A stretch of 64,000 bases of DNA, taken from the NCBI RefSeq assembly GCF_033807715.1, contig NC_084597.1, forward strand, positions 9,486,843-9,550,842, written 5' to 3'. Each line of letters starts with the position of its first letter. Within the stretch, counting starts at the first letter, position 1. Below are positions 1-11,925 of the stretch, in pieces. The DNA comes from Cololabis saira. Its lineage: Eukaryota; Chordata; Actinopteri; Beloniformes; Belonidae. The notes under the pieces were generated by a model. It was not told the DNA's origin, made no database searches, and worked only from the letters and a program-made list of their open reading frames with translations. A program made the position numbers and the translations under genes.

Positions 1-59
1 TGTGTGTGGCTCTCCTTTCTCTGTTCTTCATTCTCTCTGTCTGTTCTCTCTTTTCCTGC

Positions 60-215
60 TCTATACAGCTGGCCTTCAGCAGGAGGGTCCCCCCTTATGC
101 TGCTGTTCAAGGTTTCTGCCGTCCTAAAGGGGAGTTTTTCTTGCCACTGTTTGGCCTAAGGATTTTCTCCCACTAGGGGAATTTCTATCTGCCATTGTTT
201 ATGTAATAATTACAT
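60..215. repeat. Probable interspersed teleost repeat fragment
   Basis: The stretch with GGTTTCTGCCGTCCTAAA followed by GGGAGTTTTTCTTGCCACTG resembles a motif scattered through many fish genomes. I recognise it from memory only. No ends or target duplication are visible. Positions 216-920 beyond it are AT-rich and hold no gene I can support. Confidence 0.35.
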
Positions 216-924
216 TGTTTATGTAATAGTTGCTCATGATTAACAAGCTTGTGAATAACTTGTGTTGTAATAGACGAGTCCCAACATATCTTGAATTTGT
301 GTACATCTACTAAGCTGATGTACACAAATTCTGACAAATGGCTGGCTGAGTGTGTCTAAATGTTGAAAGTGTGTGATTTTAGTGGCTGTTGGGAACATCC
401 TATTCTTATCCATGGAGTTCTGAAGTACTTCAGTTACCAGCAAGCACATACCGCATCAGCCAGCTGCTGACAAACTGCAAATTCAACATGGTGTGTATTA
501 GTAAAAAACAGACTGTCATGGTCAAGGAGGAGTCAAAGTTCAGTTCATAGTTATGTCTATTCATCTCTGAACCTCCATGTTTGCAGTGCAGTTTATAAGG
601 CATTCAATCCCAAATGTGTCCGAACTAAGCTTTTCCAGTCAAATGATCATGTTTAGATTTGTTTTAAGTTACATTACTATGTATACATGTCAATTGCACT
701 GCCGACTGCTCATTATGAACCAAATCTATGCACACTATGTCACAAGAAATGTTCATTCTGAAAGAGTTGGCCTCAAACACACAGTCATCAATTGTAGAAT
801 AAAAATGAAATATGAACATATTGTTATTTAACATAGGCATAAAATATTTTTGATTTTGATTTGAACATTTTACATTCTCTCTTCTGTCTACCATAAAATT
901 CTAACTTCACATTTAAAAAATAAT

Positions 925-1730
925 GTGGGAATTAAAGGAAGTGCACCAAAGTGGTTCCAGTCTTATTTGACAGATAGGCGTTTATGCTTACAGGTTGATT
1001 ACTCCTGTGGGACAACTGCACTTGTGGTGTTCTACATGGTTCTGTCTTGGGCACCACCTTTTTTTGACTGTATATGTGTCCCCTGGGGATTTATTTTAAA
1101 TGATCACAATGTTTTATGCCATGCTAATGATGAATGCATTTACATATCCTCAAATTTTAAAAGTAAGGGTTTATTGCAGCCCTGATTTGACTGGCTAAAA
1201 GATATTAAAACCCGGTTGTCTTTAAACGTATCAAAAAATGTATTACAAATATAATAAAAGTAAGATACAGGTCATTGTGTTTGGTTGCCCTGGATGTTGA
1301 CACTCTTGGCTCTCTTTATTATCATGTGCATTCCTCAGTCAACTCTGCATATCAAATCAAATCAAACTTTATTTATAAAGCACCTTTCATACATAGAATG
1401 CAGCACAAAGTGATTTACATAGAACAAATACAAACATAAAACGTATTTAATTATAATTATAATAATTATACCCCCCCCCCCCCCAGCTGCCCACCATTTA
1501 ACAGACAGGAGTTTAGGGTTGATTTTGAAATTTTATGATTAGCTTTTCAAGCTATGAACAGGTTGACACCACATTATCTGAATGAGCTGCCTCATGCTCA
1601 TGCTCCAGCCAGGGCATTAAGGTCATCCAATCAGCTGCTTTTAGAGGTGGCCAGAACAAGATATAATCAGGCATTTGGGGTTACTGCACGTAACTTATGG
1701 AACAGCCTTCTATAAGATCTGTACCTACTT
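925..1730 (+). pseudogene. L2/CR1-like LINE reverse transcriptase remnant
   Basis: Translated pieces follow the usual RT order. Around 925-1185 the peptide has GSAPKWFQSYLTDR, then a degenerate version of the PQGSVLGP stretch, then CHANDE where a YADD core is expected. Around 1186-1290 it continues with a KDIKTRLSLNVSKN-like piece. Around 1525-1715 the C-terminal stretch reads roughly MNRLTPHYLNEL and ends in NLWNSL. Several frame changes and a simple-sequence tail (about 1345-1490, with an ATTTATAAAGCACC motif and poly-C) interrupt it. The family (L2 or CR1 type) is inferred from this C-terminal pattern. It is a dead fragment. Confidence 0.65.
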
Positions 1731-1762
1731 TAGGACGATTGTTTCTACATGGCTTTTAAACT

Positions 1763-2300
1763 TTATTTATTTATTTATTTATTTGTATAGCGCCAAATCA
1801 TACAATATAAAATGCAACACATGGTGCTTTACATGCAGAATAAAATAACAATAAAAAACACAATTTAAAACATTCCATACGACCCCACCCCCCACGCGTA
1901 CACACACACTCACTCACACTCATATACATGTGCACACACTCACACGCCCACACCCACACACACACACATGGTAAGTGGACTGGTGACATGGCTTAGCACT
2001 AACGATCCAGGTGAGGAAAACACTACCTATGGGTGGCCGTCCACACTGAGAAGCTCCACCGACCACGACCACCAGGAGCATCGCCACAGAGACCCCCCCA
2101 ACCCGGACAGACCGGGGCAGACCCCACACAGAAGGTGGAGCCCCCCCCCCAGCCACCCAGGCCTGAGGGATCCCCATGACGACACCCCCATGGGCGGAGC
2201 AGGCACACCTCCCAGTGTGAACGACCCCCCTGAGGAAACACTGGAGCTAAAAACTAAAAGATTAAAAGAAAGTAAGAAATGCCTAAAAGTGTAAAATTTT
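1763..2300. repeat. Interspersed repeat with TTTATTTGTATAGCGCC tail and GC-rich body
   Basis: It starts with a TTTA microsatellite and the motif TTTGTATAGCGCCAAATC, a common 3' tail of fish retroposons. A CA-rich tract (1899-1968) and a C-rich, CpG-poor body to about 2240 follow. Open frames on both strands here are low-complexity P/H/R-rich translations and are not called as genes. Confidence 0.4.
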
Positions 2301-2440
2301 AGAGAAATCTATATAAAACTTAAGATGAATAATAAATAACATAAAGTAAAAAGTCACTAAAATGGATTAAAGTTTTAGAGATGATAAAAGAGCTAAAGAA
2401 GTAGACACAATACATAGCTAAAAAGACTAGGTAAATGAGA

Positions 2441-2707
2441 TCAGATAAAAGCCAAACTAAAAAGGTGTGTCTTGAGCCTCCTTTTAAAAATATCAACATT
2501 CTCTGCGGCCCTGAGGTTCTCTGGCAGGCTGTTCCATAAAGAGGGGCCATAATGGCTGAATGCAGCCTCACCGTGGGTTTTGGTCGCGGTTCGGGGAATG
2601 GTTAAAAGGCCGGTGCCAGAGGACCTCAGGGTCCGTGAGGGTTGATACAGTAAAAGCAGATCAGATAAATACGATGGCCCAAGACCGTTAAGACACTTAA
2701 CAGACAC
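2441..2707 (-). pseudogene. L2/CR1-like LINE C-terminal fragment
   Basis: The minus-strand frame contains LNGLGPSYLSDLL, RTLRSSGTGLLTIPR and FSHYGPSLWNSLPENLR. This is the canonical ending of L2-type LINE ORF2 proteins. It is 5'-truncated with no RT core. The orientation is opposite to the fragment at 925-1730, so the two are separate insertions. Confidence 0.75.
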
Positions 2708-2749
2708 TCAGACACTCAGGTTGATTGTTTTTTCCCAACCTTATTATGC

Positions 2750-3930
2750 ATAATGCATTTCCCTATCTTTTATCTTTTAGTTTCCACACACGTAATCTCC
2801 CAATCTGTCAAGAAAAAGGTCCTGTGAAACACTTATGTGTAAAAAGTGCTTGAAATTTAACCCAGAAATGTAGAAATGAGCCTTTACTTCGCTAACCACT
2901 GTTTAAAGACTTTCATGTAATTTTGTTTTAATTCAGGCATATCATTTTTCATAACTCAGGAAGTTTAAAAGGTTAAATCTTCAAAGACTGAACCATTACT
3001 AATAGCATCAGTTACCATGGCTGATCCGGTTCCAGACCCCTGCTGCTCTACATGCAGGCTAATTGTTAAGACTTATTGGGACTGTTGAGTGGATCATTAC
3101 TGCGAGTCACACCTGTGCTTTTCATGCTCCGACAGGACACATTTTCCAGTTTGAGAAAAGCCTCCTTAACTTATCTCATATTGGCAGAAACTGACAATGG
3201 ACAGAGGGGTGGCACATTTACAGATCAGAAAGAATGATTTCCAGCTGTTATTGATATGGGCTATTTCTGTTCCTTAACAGCTATATCGTCAATTGTTCAT
3301 TGACTTGATTTTCTGTTTAGACAATAAAATGCAACATTTTATGTTAATTTTCCCAGTAGCCTTGAAGCCCTGGAATGTTTAAAATAGTCAATAGTCTAAG
3401 AAATAATCACACGTGTGATCAAACAAGTGTCCATTCCAACTTGAATTTCACATGCCAGCATATGTTCTTTAATGTTCCTTATTGGCCCTTCCTTTCTGAG
3501 AGGCTACATTAACATGATTATTTCCCATCTTTACTGTGCCAGGTGACATAGTAACATTCCGACTTTTGTTACTGCAAATGTGTTTTCTGTTGGTCATTTT
3601 ACTTCTGGACTGAGGCTCAGATTGCTTGAGCTGTCTAAACTAATGGAATATTTATTGCATTCTGTCTCTCAGAAAGGCAGATAAGAATCTCCTGGTTTCA
3701 CAGCCATCCTGTCAGATCCCTTAATGATTAATTGATCTTAGAGAATCGGCTTTTTAAAGGGTTTGGTGTCCACTTTAAAAGAGTCACCCCTGATTAAACA
3801 TTTAATTTCTTCCTGAGTATTTACTATATACTACTATCTTTTCCCCGATTTAATGAAACAGTTTAAGTCTTTGCTGATCACAAATTCTCACTCATAGAAA
3901 TTAGTATGTGGCAAATAAATTGAGATTTTA
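2750..3930. other. No gene seen
   Basis: AT-rich single-copy-looking sequence. I see no open frame with recognisable motifs and no element ends. Confidence 0.5.
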
Positions 3931-3947
3931 ATCTGTTGGAACAGGAG

Positions 3948-4060
3948 GAAAATAGAATAGAATAGAATAGAATAGAATAGAATAGAATAAGCTTTATTGA
4001 CCAAGTATGAACATGCCAAACAGGGAATTCTTTTTTTTCACTCACTGAACCCAGTTTTAA
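3948..4060. repeat. (AATAG)n pentanucleotide tract with retroposon-like tail
   Basis: About nine AATAG units run into AAGCTTTATTGACCAAG and a T-rich stretch. This arrangement is common at the 3' ends of fish retroposons. No coding content. Confidence 0.6.
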
Positions 4061-4156
4061 ATAGTTACAAACAGTAATATACAAATGGCTCTTATTAACA
4101 TACGTACAATTTAAAAGTGAAAGGTGCAGCAGTATGAGGTAGACAGGGTTATTGGT

Positions 4157-4905
4157 TATCTTCCGACAAAATGAGGGCCTTTTTGCCCCCCTAAACGTGC
4201 CCCAAAAGTCACCAAATTTTACCTAGCTTTGCTAGAGGAAGTATCCAGCGATAGACTAGCGTCCTATCCTGGGGCTACAGAAACCGGAGATAAACACCGC
4301 CACAAGGCTCGAAAAGGACATACTATTAATTGGCGTGGCCCCCTAGAAAACTTCGTGCCTCAAGCCCCACAATAATTGACGTACATGCACGAAAATCGGT
4401 ACGCACTTGTATCATGTTGCTGCATCTTGGCGCCGTGGCCAAAACTGAACAGGAAGTCGGCCATTTTGAATTAATTGTGTAATTTTGCCGCAATTTATGC
4501 CATTTCTTCGGCAGTTAATACAGCCCGAACCGTCACATACACCCAGGTGTGTTATACATCAAAATGTGCGTCTCGATCCTGCGACAATGCGCATTACTTT
4601 TCTCAGTCAAAAGCGTTACTGTGGTGACGATAGACGCCAAAAAGTGCATCCCCCCTCTTCATCTGGTTGGTCCATTTTTGATAGTTCCTATTTTCTTCCA
4701 TAACTTTTGAATGGTTTGACATAAAAAGTCGTGGGTGGTGTCATCTGACTCGGTATTGAGTACTTGACCTTCATTGGCATGAAATAGCCCCGCTCCTTCT
4801 TCTGATTGGTCGATAATTGATAGATCCTATTTTCTGCCATAACTTTTGAATGGTTTGACATAAAGAGTCGTGGGTGGTGTCATCAGACACGGTTTTGAGT
4901 CATTG
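4157..4905 (-). repeat. 139-bp-unit interspersed element, copy 1
   Basis: In reverse orientation this copy carries the family blocks: the CTCATTTTGTCGGAAGA end, the GGGGCTTGAG block, the AAAATGGCCGACTTCC block, and at its far side two units of the GATGACACCACCCACGA tandem repeat. The CTCGGGCCCTAA terminus is missing on the left, so the copy is truncated. Confidence 0.75.
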
Positions 4906-4909
4906 GGGG

Positions 4910-6355
4910 GGTGTTGCTGATTCCATTGAAAATTTGCTCATAGAAGCTGGCAGCGACGAGAGGGAAACAATTCTTCTTCTGGACAGGCAGGTTACATGCT
5001 GCTTTTGATGCACACGCTGCCACTCACTGATGATTTCCTGTACTGCACATTGTACTCAGACCAGTTCAGAAGCGAGATCCAGGACTCTTGAGAAAACCTC
5101 TGTGGCTGTAGCACGAGTAGCCACCCCCTCGATCTGCCACTGCCACTTACTCAACATTTGGACAAGATGGTTCAATACAGGGTCAGTCTGATATATCATT
5201 TATAAAGTGCCACAAACCTTTTGCCGTATGTGTGGTTCTTTACTTTGTCCTCAGTGTTTATTTATGGAAGCACAAAGGAACCTTTTTTTAATTTCTTTGC
5301 TCGGAGGGTCTTCCGTTTACTAAGTTTTATATACTGACATGAAACAACCCCTTTTTTGCTGCTTCAAATCCAGGTATTTAGATTCCAACAACCTTTGACT
5401 CAAAGTGATGATAACAACACAGAAGAACACAGTGAGGCTGTGCAGAGAGCAGGAGCAATAGCAGGAAAAGTAAACAGCCGGATGGGACATGTGACTGAGC
5501 GGCCATCACACAGGGAACGAACATGATTGATAAGCCCAAACATTGCCTTAATTGAAGACACTGTAATAATCAGCCACAGCAACTTGACATAAACAGGCAT
5601 GCACACACTGGCTCATACTTTATGCATGAATAAACACCGTAAGCAGGAGGCATATGCACCGGCACACACAAACACACACTTTTCTCAAAATGTCCCTATC
5701 CAACTGCGCTCTTTCTGTCTCCTGTCTCTACACATTTCCCGTCCTTTTGTGTCAAACTGAAATCCCTTATACAACGACACCGGATGCCTGTCATGATACT
5801 TTATCCGACTTCATCATCATACTAATAACAGAGGCAGTGTAACACATGGTGAACAGCTGCTACAGCTACCATCCAATCCCCTGTCAGTCTGCCAGCAACC
5901 TTACCCTGGAAGGACAACCGCGTACCGTTCATCTTATTTTATCTGATTATGCAATGTAGCTTTTTTGTGTTTTGGTTCAAAAATCTTTTCCTATAAATAG
6001 GTTTCATGGTGATGCAGGGTCTTTCCAAGAGACACTTTTTGTGCTTGTTGGTGCTCATGATTAATGGCATTTTCAAAATTAATTTTAAATTAGTGACTAA
6101 GTAAATGTATTTTTTTTCAAAGATGCAATTATGTTTGCTTTATAAAGTGACCCAGGCCCACTGCTCCGTGGGGGCCCACGCCGAAGAGGAAAAAAAAAAA
6201 GTGTTCTGAATAAAATAAGGAAAGTTGGACTATATAACAATTGCGTTCATAAGGATAAAGTTGTTTAAAAAATAAAAATGAAAGAAACAGTCCTTTCTCC
6301 CCTTGTGTGTCTGCCTGTCATGCACGGGTACGTGCGCGCGCATGTTGTCTGTTTA
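4910..6355. other. No gene seen
   Basis: Unannotated AT-rich DNA with short CA runs near 5665. Open frames are short and lack recognisable motifs. From about 6137 the sequence looks repeat-like (GGGCCCACG), but I could not define ends. Confidence 0.45.
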
Positions 6356-6359
6356 CTTT

Positions 6360-6448
6360 TAAGCCTGAATTATGGTTCTGCGTTACACTAACGCAGAGCC
6401 TACGCCGTAGGGTACGGCGTGTAACGTGGAACCATAAATCAGCCTTTA
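6360..6448. mobile_element. Palindromic MITE (GGCTGATTTATGGTTC family), copy 1
   Basis: The ends form an inverted repeat of the type AAGGCTGATTTATGGTTC, with CCTACGCCGTAGGGTACG in the middle. The same family recurs at about 8894-9039 and 11377-11492, and a partial core lies near 8425-8470. A TA dinucleotide flanks the better-preserved ends. The superfamily is not certain. Confidence 0.7.
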
Positions 6449-6756
6449 GTCAGTTGTCGCATCAGAAGGAGCCTTAAAGCAGGAAATATGTTTTGATGTG
6501 GATGGAAATATATTTTGTTGTGGTTCTCTGCTCACCGCTGGATGAAACCATCATTGGTAAGCTGTCATAATATTAATTATTTCTGATAACATTGTCATGA
6601 CGCTGAATATATGGCCTTTCCTATATTGTTTGTTGCTGTTTGACCGCCGTGTCGCTCGGCCAGTGTTAAATACATGTCGTTGCACGTTGTAAACTGTCGT
6701 GTAGGTTGAACACGTGTGTCTGAATTATGCTACTCGGCGAATCCGACATCTATGGC

Positions 6757-6943
6757 TAAGATGAAAACTTAGCCTTAAAAATAAAAATATCCCCACGATA
6801 AGTCATAATTATGAGATAGAAAGTCGAAATTATTAGATAGAAAGTCGAAAGTATGAGATAAAAAGTTGAAATTTATGACTTTTTATGTCATAATTATGAC
6901 TTACCATGGGGATATTTTTATTTTTAAGGCTAAGATTTCATCT
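6757..6943. mobile_element. Fold-back MITE with about 40-bp inverted ends
   Basis: The left end, including TTAGCCTTAAAAATAAAAA then TATCCCCA, is mirrored by TGGGGATA then TTTTTATTTTTAAGGCTAA on the right. Inside are three imperfect copies of GAGATAGAAAGTCGAAA. No coding capacity. Confidence 0.75.
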
Positions 6944-7261
6944 TGTTTTTTTTCTTTTACTGGCGGAAATGAGCTTCCATAGACATCACTGGATGTCATT
7001 TGATTTTTATCTCCAGTTTTGATACTTATATCTTAAAGTCTGCATTAGGCTTATAATTAGGTTTGACATAATGACTGTCAAATCTCCATGGTGCTGAAAC
7101 ATCATGTGAATGGTTCTGACCGTGTCGCCTGCGTGGGGTGATTGTGTGTCAGAGGCGCTGATCTGTGGCATTTTTTTTAGCGATTATGTTTTAACGGGGA
7201 TGTTTAGGCCACAAGGGCCCATCTAGAATGCTTCGCGCCCCCTAGGCTGGGACCCCTGCTC
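6944..7261. other. No gene seen
   Basis: Unannotated sequence. The right edge (CCCCTGCTCCGCCCCTG) looks like a hAT-type terminus, but I found no matching left end. Confidence 0.35.
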
Positions 7262-7845
7262 CGCCCCTGTGTACCACCCACGACTTTCTATGTCAAACCA
7301 TTCAAAAGTTATGCCAGAAAATAGGGACTATCAAATATTGACCAATCAGAAGAAGGAGCGGGGCTAATTCAGGCCAAAGAAGGTCAAGTACTCAATACCG
7401 AGTCCAATGACACCACCCACAAGTCTTTATCAAACCATTCAAAAGTTAAGGCAGAGAAAAGTATTCTAGGGGGCGCTATTGAGCCATCTTGCCATGCCCA
7501 TTAATGCAAACCATGAAATATCAAATTTATCGCCAGGCCTGGCTTGCGTGCAAAATTTGGTGACTTTTGGGGAACTATCAAATATGGACCAATCAGATGA
7601 AGGGGGGACGCGCTTTTTGGCGTCTAGCGTCGCCACGGTAATGCTATTGACTGAGAAAAGTAATGCACGTCGTTGCAGGATGGAGACGCACATTTTGATG
7701 CATAACACACCTGGGTGCACGTTACGGTTCGGGCCGTATTAACTTCCGAAGGAATGCCATAAATTTCCCCAATATTACACGATTAATTCAAAATGGCAAA
7801 CTTCCTGTTCGGTTTCGGCCATGGCACCAGGAGACTTTTCTTTAA
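7262..7845 (+). repeat. 139-bp-unit element, copy 2 (left half)
   Basis: It carries about two tandem units (GATGACACC-like anchors near 7270 and 7405) and then the family body up to CAGGAGACTTTTCTTTAA. It continues seamlessly at 9609 (TTAAGTTGCGACATGATAC) once the inserted element at 7846-9608 is removed. Copy 5 at 39.9-40.6 kb shows the uninterrupted junction. Confidence 0.85.
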
Positions 7846-8893
7846 AGAGCATATTGCAGGTTAGAAATTTTTCAAAAATGATACCTGACCTTATGTGAAA
7901 ATGACTATGTGAGAAGTTAATGTAGGATTTAATATGTTTTACAAGACATAAGGGCACTTATTCAGAGGAAAAAGTGCCTGATTTTAGCCAAGCGCCTACA
8001 AACGCTTTTTTTTTCGAACACCGCGTCATATGACGTAGCACCAGGGAGACGTCTCCACAGCTCTGCCCCATCTGACTGCCCAGACCCCGTACACACGTAG
8101 CCGGGTATCTGCTAAACCGAAGATATTTTCCTACGTTTGGACCTGTCATCCACATGAAAACGCAAATAAATGAATGTTTAAAAAAACTCCAGGCAAAGGG
8201 AAGATTTTTGAAAACTCCGTTTATGTAGATGCGTGTAGACCTGGTGTAGACAGAGACAACGAGTTTTGCGTTTTCGAACGTCACATTATGCTCCAAAACA
8301 ACAACAAATCTGCTCTGAGTCTGACGTCTAAACGTGCGACCCAGAACTACAGAGGATCCACCATCTGTCCTCCAAGCTATTTATTAAATAAATGGTCTCT
8401 GCTCTTGACACCGTTAAACCGACGTGGAGCCTACGCCGTAGGGTACGCGGCGACGCGCAGCAGGGCTGCGTCGATAACGCGGCAGCTCCGCGGCAGACAC
8501 GGGGGAGACTGGAGCTCGTTACCCGAGAATGAGCGCCGCTCCCGGGGAAGCAGCGCAGCAAAGGCGGCCCGGAGGCTGGAAGACCAGATGATCTACAGGT
8601 TTGGAATGCTTATGAAAGTGGTCGAAAACGCATATCTTCGGTTCTGTGTGGAAGGTTTTTTTTTTTTTTTAACAACGATGTGGATACAAATTATTTTATA
8701 AACGAAGGGGGGGGAAGTATTCGGTTTTAAAAATACCCGGCTATTTCGGATGCTTTTAATCAGAAAAAAGAGAAGATAATAAGCCTGTTTTCTGTTTAGA
8801 AAGTACAAACGTAGACAGATTACAAGTACTCACCTATTTTTAAGGAGTTTCTGAGTTTCTTTCAGGAGCACGGGCGGGTGGTGCTGTAGTGAA

Positions 8894-9039
8894 TAAAGGC
8901 GGATTTATGGTTCCGCGTAAAATCGACGGCGTAGCCTACGGTGTAGGTTACGCGGCGCACGCAGCGTTCTGTGCGTCGCCGCGTAACCTACGCCGTAGGG
9001 TCTGCGTTGGTGCAACGCGGACCCATAAATCAGCCTTTT
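8894..9039. mobile_element. Palindromic MITE (GGCTGATTTATGGTTC family), copy 2
   Basis: The inverted ends AAAGGCGGATTTATGGTTCC and CCCATAAATCAGCCTTTT enclose a CG-rich core with two head-to-head TACGCCGTAGG-type blocks. It is nested inside the TTAA element. Confidence 0.7.
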
Positions 9040-9295
9040 AAAAAGCGAGTTTCAGCTGTCAATCAAAAGAACGTGTGGGGCCTAACGGGTAACGTAATTA
9101 TAAGGCTGTGGCCCGTCATATTGGTGTGAATACACATTCACAACCTCTTCAGTGTCACAACTAACATTAAGATCCATTATTTTTCCTATCGTTGAATTCA
9201 CCGCGCTCCCCAATGCAACGTCACTTCCGGTTCAACTTTTTCAGATGCGGAAGTAAAATACTCTCACAAAAACAACTCCGGAGGTCACTGTAGTA

Positions 9296-9510
9296 CAGTG
9301 TTTCTCAATCCTGGTCCTCGTGGGTGGTGTTTTAGATAATACCCTGCTTCAGCACACCGTGATAAAAAGTACCTGTGTCATCAACAGAGCTGTGCAGAAC
9401 TTGGTGACAAGCTAATGATGACCTTTAATTAGAATCAGCTGTGTTGGTGCAGGGAAACATCTAAAACATGCAGGACAGGGGCCCACGAGGACCAGGATTG
9501 AGAAGCACTG
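9296..9510. mobile_element. hAT-type MITE with perfect 8-bp target duplication
   Basis: The ends CAGTGTTTCTCAATCCTGG and CCAGGATTGAGAAGCACTG are inverted repeats with the CAGTG...CACTG start of hAT elements. Both sides are flanked by CTGTAGTA (9288-9295 and 9511-9518). Length 215 bp, no coding capacity. Confidence 0.93.
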
Positions 9511-9608
9511 CTGTAGTATATATTTATGCGTATTTCAATGAATATTCAGTTCCTACATTATTTTCCTACACATTGATTCACAGGGGTCTCCAACCTGCAA
9601 TATGCTCT

Positions 9609-10238
9609 TTAAGTTGCGACATGATACAGGTGTGTACCGATTTTCGTGGATGTACGTCAAACCGTATTGTGGGGCTTGAGGCACAAAGATTTTTCTGTAT
9701 TGACCAATCAGATGAAGGGGGGGCGCGCTTTTTGGCGTCTAGTATAGCCACGGTAACGCTTTTGACTGAGAAAAGTAATACGCGTCGTCGCAGGATGGAG
9801 ACACACATTTTGATGTATAACACACCTGGGTGCACGTTACAGTTCGGGCCGAATTAACTGCCGAACGAATGGCATAAACTGCGCCAAAATTACACGATAA
9901 ATTCAAAATGGCCGACTTCAGTTTCGGCCGTCGTGCCAAGAGACTTTTCTTTAAGTTGCGACATTATACAGGTGTGTACCAATTTTCGTGCATGTACGTC
10001 AAACCGTATTGTGGGGCTTGAGGCACAAAGTTCTCAGGGGCGCTGTTGAGCCATTTTGCCACGCCCATTAAGACAAACCATTAAATATAAAATTTTTCAC
10101 CAGGCCTGGCTTGCGTGCAAAATTTGGCGACTTTTGGGGCACGTTTAGGGGGGTAAAAAGGCCCTCATTTCATCGGAAGAAGGAAAATTCCTACAGATAC
10201 AATAGGACCTTTGCACTGTCAGTGCTCGGGCCCTAATT
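9609..10238 (+). repeat. 139-bp-unit element, copy 2 (right half)
   Basis: It carries the family body from TTAAGTTGCGACATGATAC to the terminal GTGCTCGGGCCCTAATTA. It also contains a local duplication: the ATGGCCGACTTC to GCGACATTATACAGG block occurs about 300 bp after its first occurrence. The terminal hairpin reads GCACTGTCAGTGC followed by TCGGGCCCTAA. Confidence 0.85.
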
Positions 10239-10944
10239 ATAGCCACAAGTGGCAAAAAGTGGGCCCTTGCAATTTCTACACACTGCCTCCCCAAAGCCAT
10301 TGCAGCAATTTGCTAAAATCAAAAAAGTTAATTTTATTTTTCATTAATGTACACTCAGAACCCCATCTTGACAGAAAAAAACGAAATGTAGAAATTTTTG
10401 CAAATGTATTTAAAAGAAAACTGAAATATCACATGGTATATGTATTAAGACCCTTTGTTCATTATTGAGTAGAAGCACCCTGTTGAATGAGTACAGCCAT
10501 GAGTCTTCTTGGGAGTGATGCAACAAGTTTTTCACACCTGGATTTGGGGATCCTATCCAGTTCTGTCAGGTTGGGTGGGTGAATGTTGGTAGACAGTCAT
10601 TTTCAAATCTCTCCAGAGATACTCAATTGGGTTTAGGTCAAGGCTCTGGCTGGGCCAGTATAAAGTAGTCACAGAATTGTTCCGAAGCCACTCCTTTGTT
10701 ATTTTAGCTGTGTGCTTAGGGTCATTGTCTTGTTGGAAGGTGAACCGTCGGCCCAGTCTGAGGTCCTGAGCACTCTGGAAGAGGTTTTCTGCCAGGATAT
10801 CTCTGCACTTGGCCGCAATGATCTTTCCTTAAATTGCAACCAGTAAAACACCCCAATAGCATGATGCTGCCACCACCATGTTTCACTGTTGGGATTGTAT
10901 TGTACTGATGAGCAGTGCCTGCTTTTCTCCACACATACCGCTTA

Positions 10945-11925
10945 AGCCGGGCATACACTGTGCGATTATCGGCTCGTTTTGAGCCGATTTTCCAATCGTG
11001 CAACTATTTTTTGGATCAGGCCGGATTTCGACCCAATCATTGGTCGTGCCTCGTGCAGTATACGTGGGGTAATGATGAGAGATTAACAACTCACGACAAG
11101 CTCCCGAACACGAGTCGTGTGCTCGCAAGAAAATCAAACTCGTTTGAAATCCTGGTCATGCTACGACCCGATTTGCCTCATCCATTCGCAGAGAGCATGC
11201 GCAATCTCTGATATCACGTCAAAAACTATTACTTGTAGTTTAAAGTGTTGCAAATTCACATTACAAATCATTTTTAATAGCAGAAAAAAAAGACTGCATT
11301 TCCCACGTCTGCCCAGCCAATCACGGTGTTGTCTAATCTTTTTTCATTGATCGCCACACAGAATGGCACAAATTGCTAAAGGCTGATTTATGGTTCTGCG
11401 TTATACCAACGCAGCGTACGGTGCACGTCGCCGCGTACCCTACGCCGTAGGCTCTGCGTTGGTGTAACACGGAACCATAAATCAGCCTTTAGTGTGCGCT
11501 CTGTGCGCTGTTCTGTTTGCTGGGACGTCAGGTCCCTCCGCCGAGACACAACTTTTGCGGTATACGTTCATTGTTGTGTCTAAAAATGATGCGCAGTGCC
11601 CTACCAATCAGAAACGATACAGATATTATATATATAACAAAAATAAAGGATCCCCATAACCTTTGATTGGGTGGGCAGGACGCACGTTTGGGTGGGCACA
11701 GCCCACCACTGCCCCAAAACCGGCCTCGAGTTCCAGTACACAGAAGTCCGACGTGAGGATTATGATCGTATAGTGTGAGCAGACGGGTCGCATCCGAGCA
11801 TCGGGTCGTACAGTGTGAGACCATAAATCGTGGGCTGTGAACTTTTGAACTCAGCGATCTAGTCGTGCAGTGTGAGATGGGGCTGTCTCAAACGATTTAA
11901 AATATTGCACAGTGTATACCCAGCT
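10945..11925. mobile_element. Harbinger-like MITE inserted in the Tc1 transposase
   Basis: Left end AGCCGGGCATACACTGTGC, right end GCACAGTGTATACCCAGCT. The two are inverted repeats with two mismatches. Direct TTA lies at 10942-10944 and 11926-11928. A 3-bp TWA duplication is the hallmark of PIF/Harbinger elements. No transposase is visible. The subterminal regions are rich in TCGTGCAGTGTGAGA-type motifs. It hosts a smaller MITE at 11377-11492. Confidence 0.88.
11377..11492. mobile_element. Palindromic MITE (GGCTGATTTATGGTTC family), copy 3
   Basis: The best-preserved copy: CTAAAGGCTGATTTATGGTT on the left is mirrored exactly on the right as AACCATAAATCAGCCTTTAG. TA flanks both AAGGC ends. 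It is nested at a third level: MITE in Harbinger-like MITE in Tc1. Confidence 0.85.

Larger units (their letters stand above)
7846..9608. mobile_element. TTAA-flanked DNA element with 17-bp inverted ends
   Basis: The left terminus AGAGCATATTGCAGGTT is the exact reverse complement of the right terminus, and both sides abut TTAA (7842-7845 and 9609-9612). Removing the element and one TTAA restores the interrupted host repeat. TTAA duplication is typical of piggyBac and Kolobok superfamilies. I see no transposase, so it is non-autonomous and enlarged by later insertions at 8894-9039 and 9296-9510. An interspersed repeat with CGCAAATAAATGA and a GTTTTGCGTTTTCGAACG block lies at about 8110-8800. 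Confidence 0.85.

Noticed and set aside
6137..7260. Possible hAT element from GGGCCCACG to CCGCCCCTG
   Set aside because: No matching inverted ends and no 8-bp duplication could be found.
8174..8701. 175-codon plus-strand frame
   Set aside because: It runs through an interspersed repeat and a MITE core, has no domain, and its composition follows the repeat.
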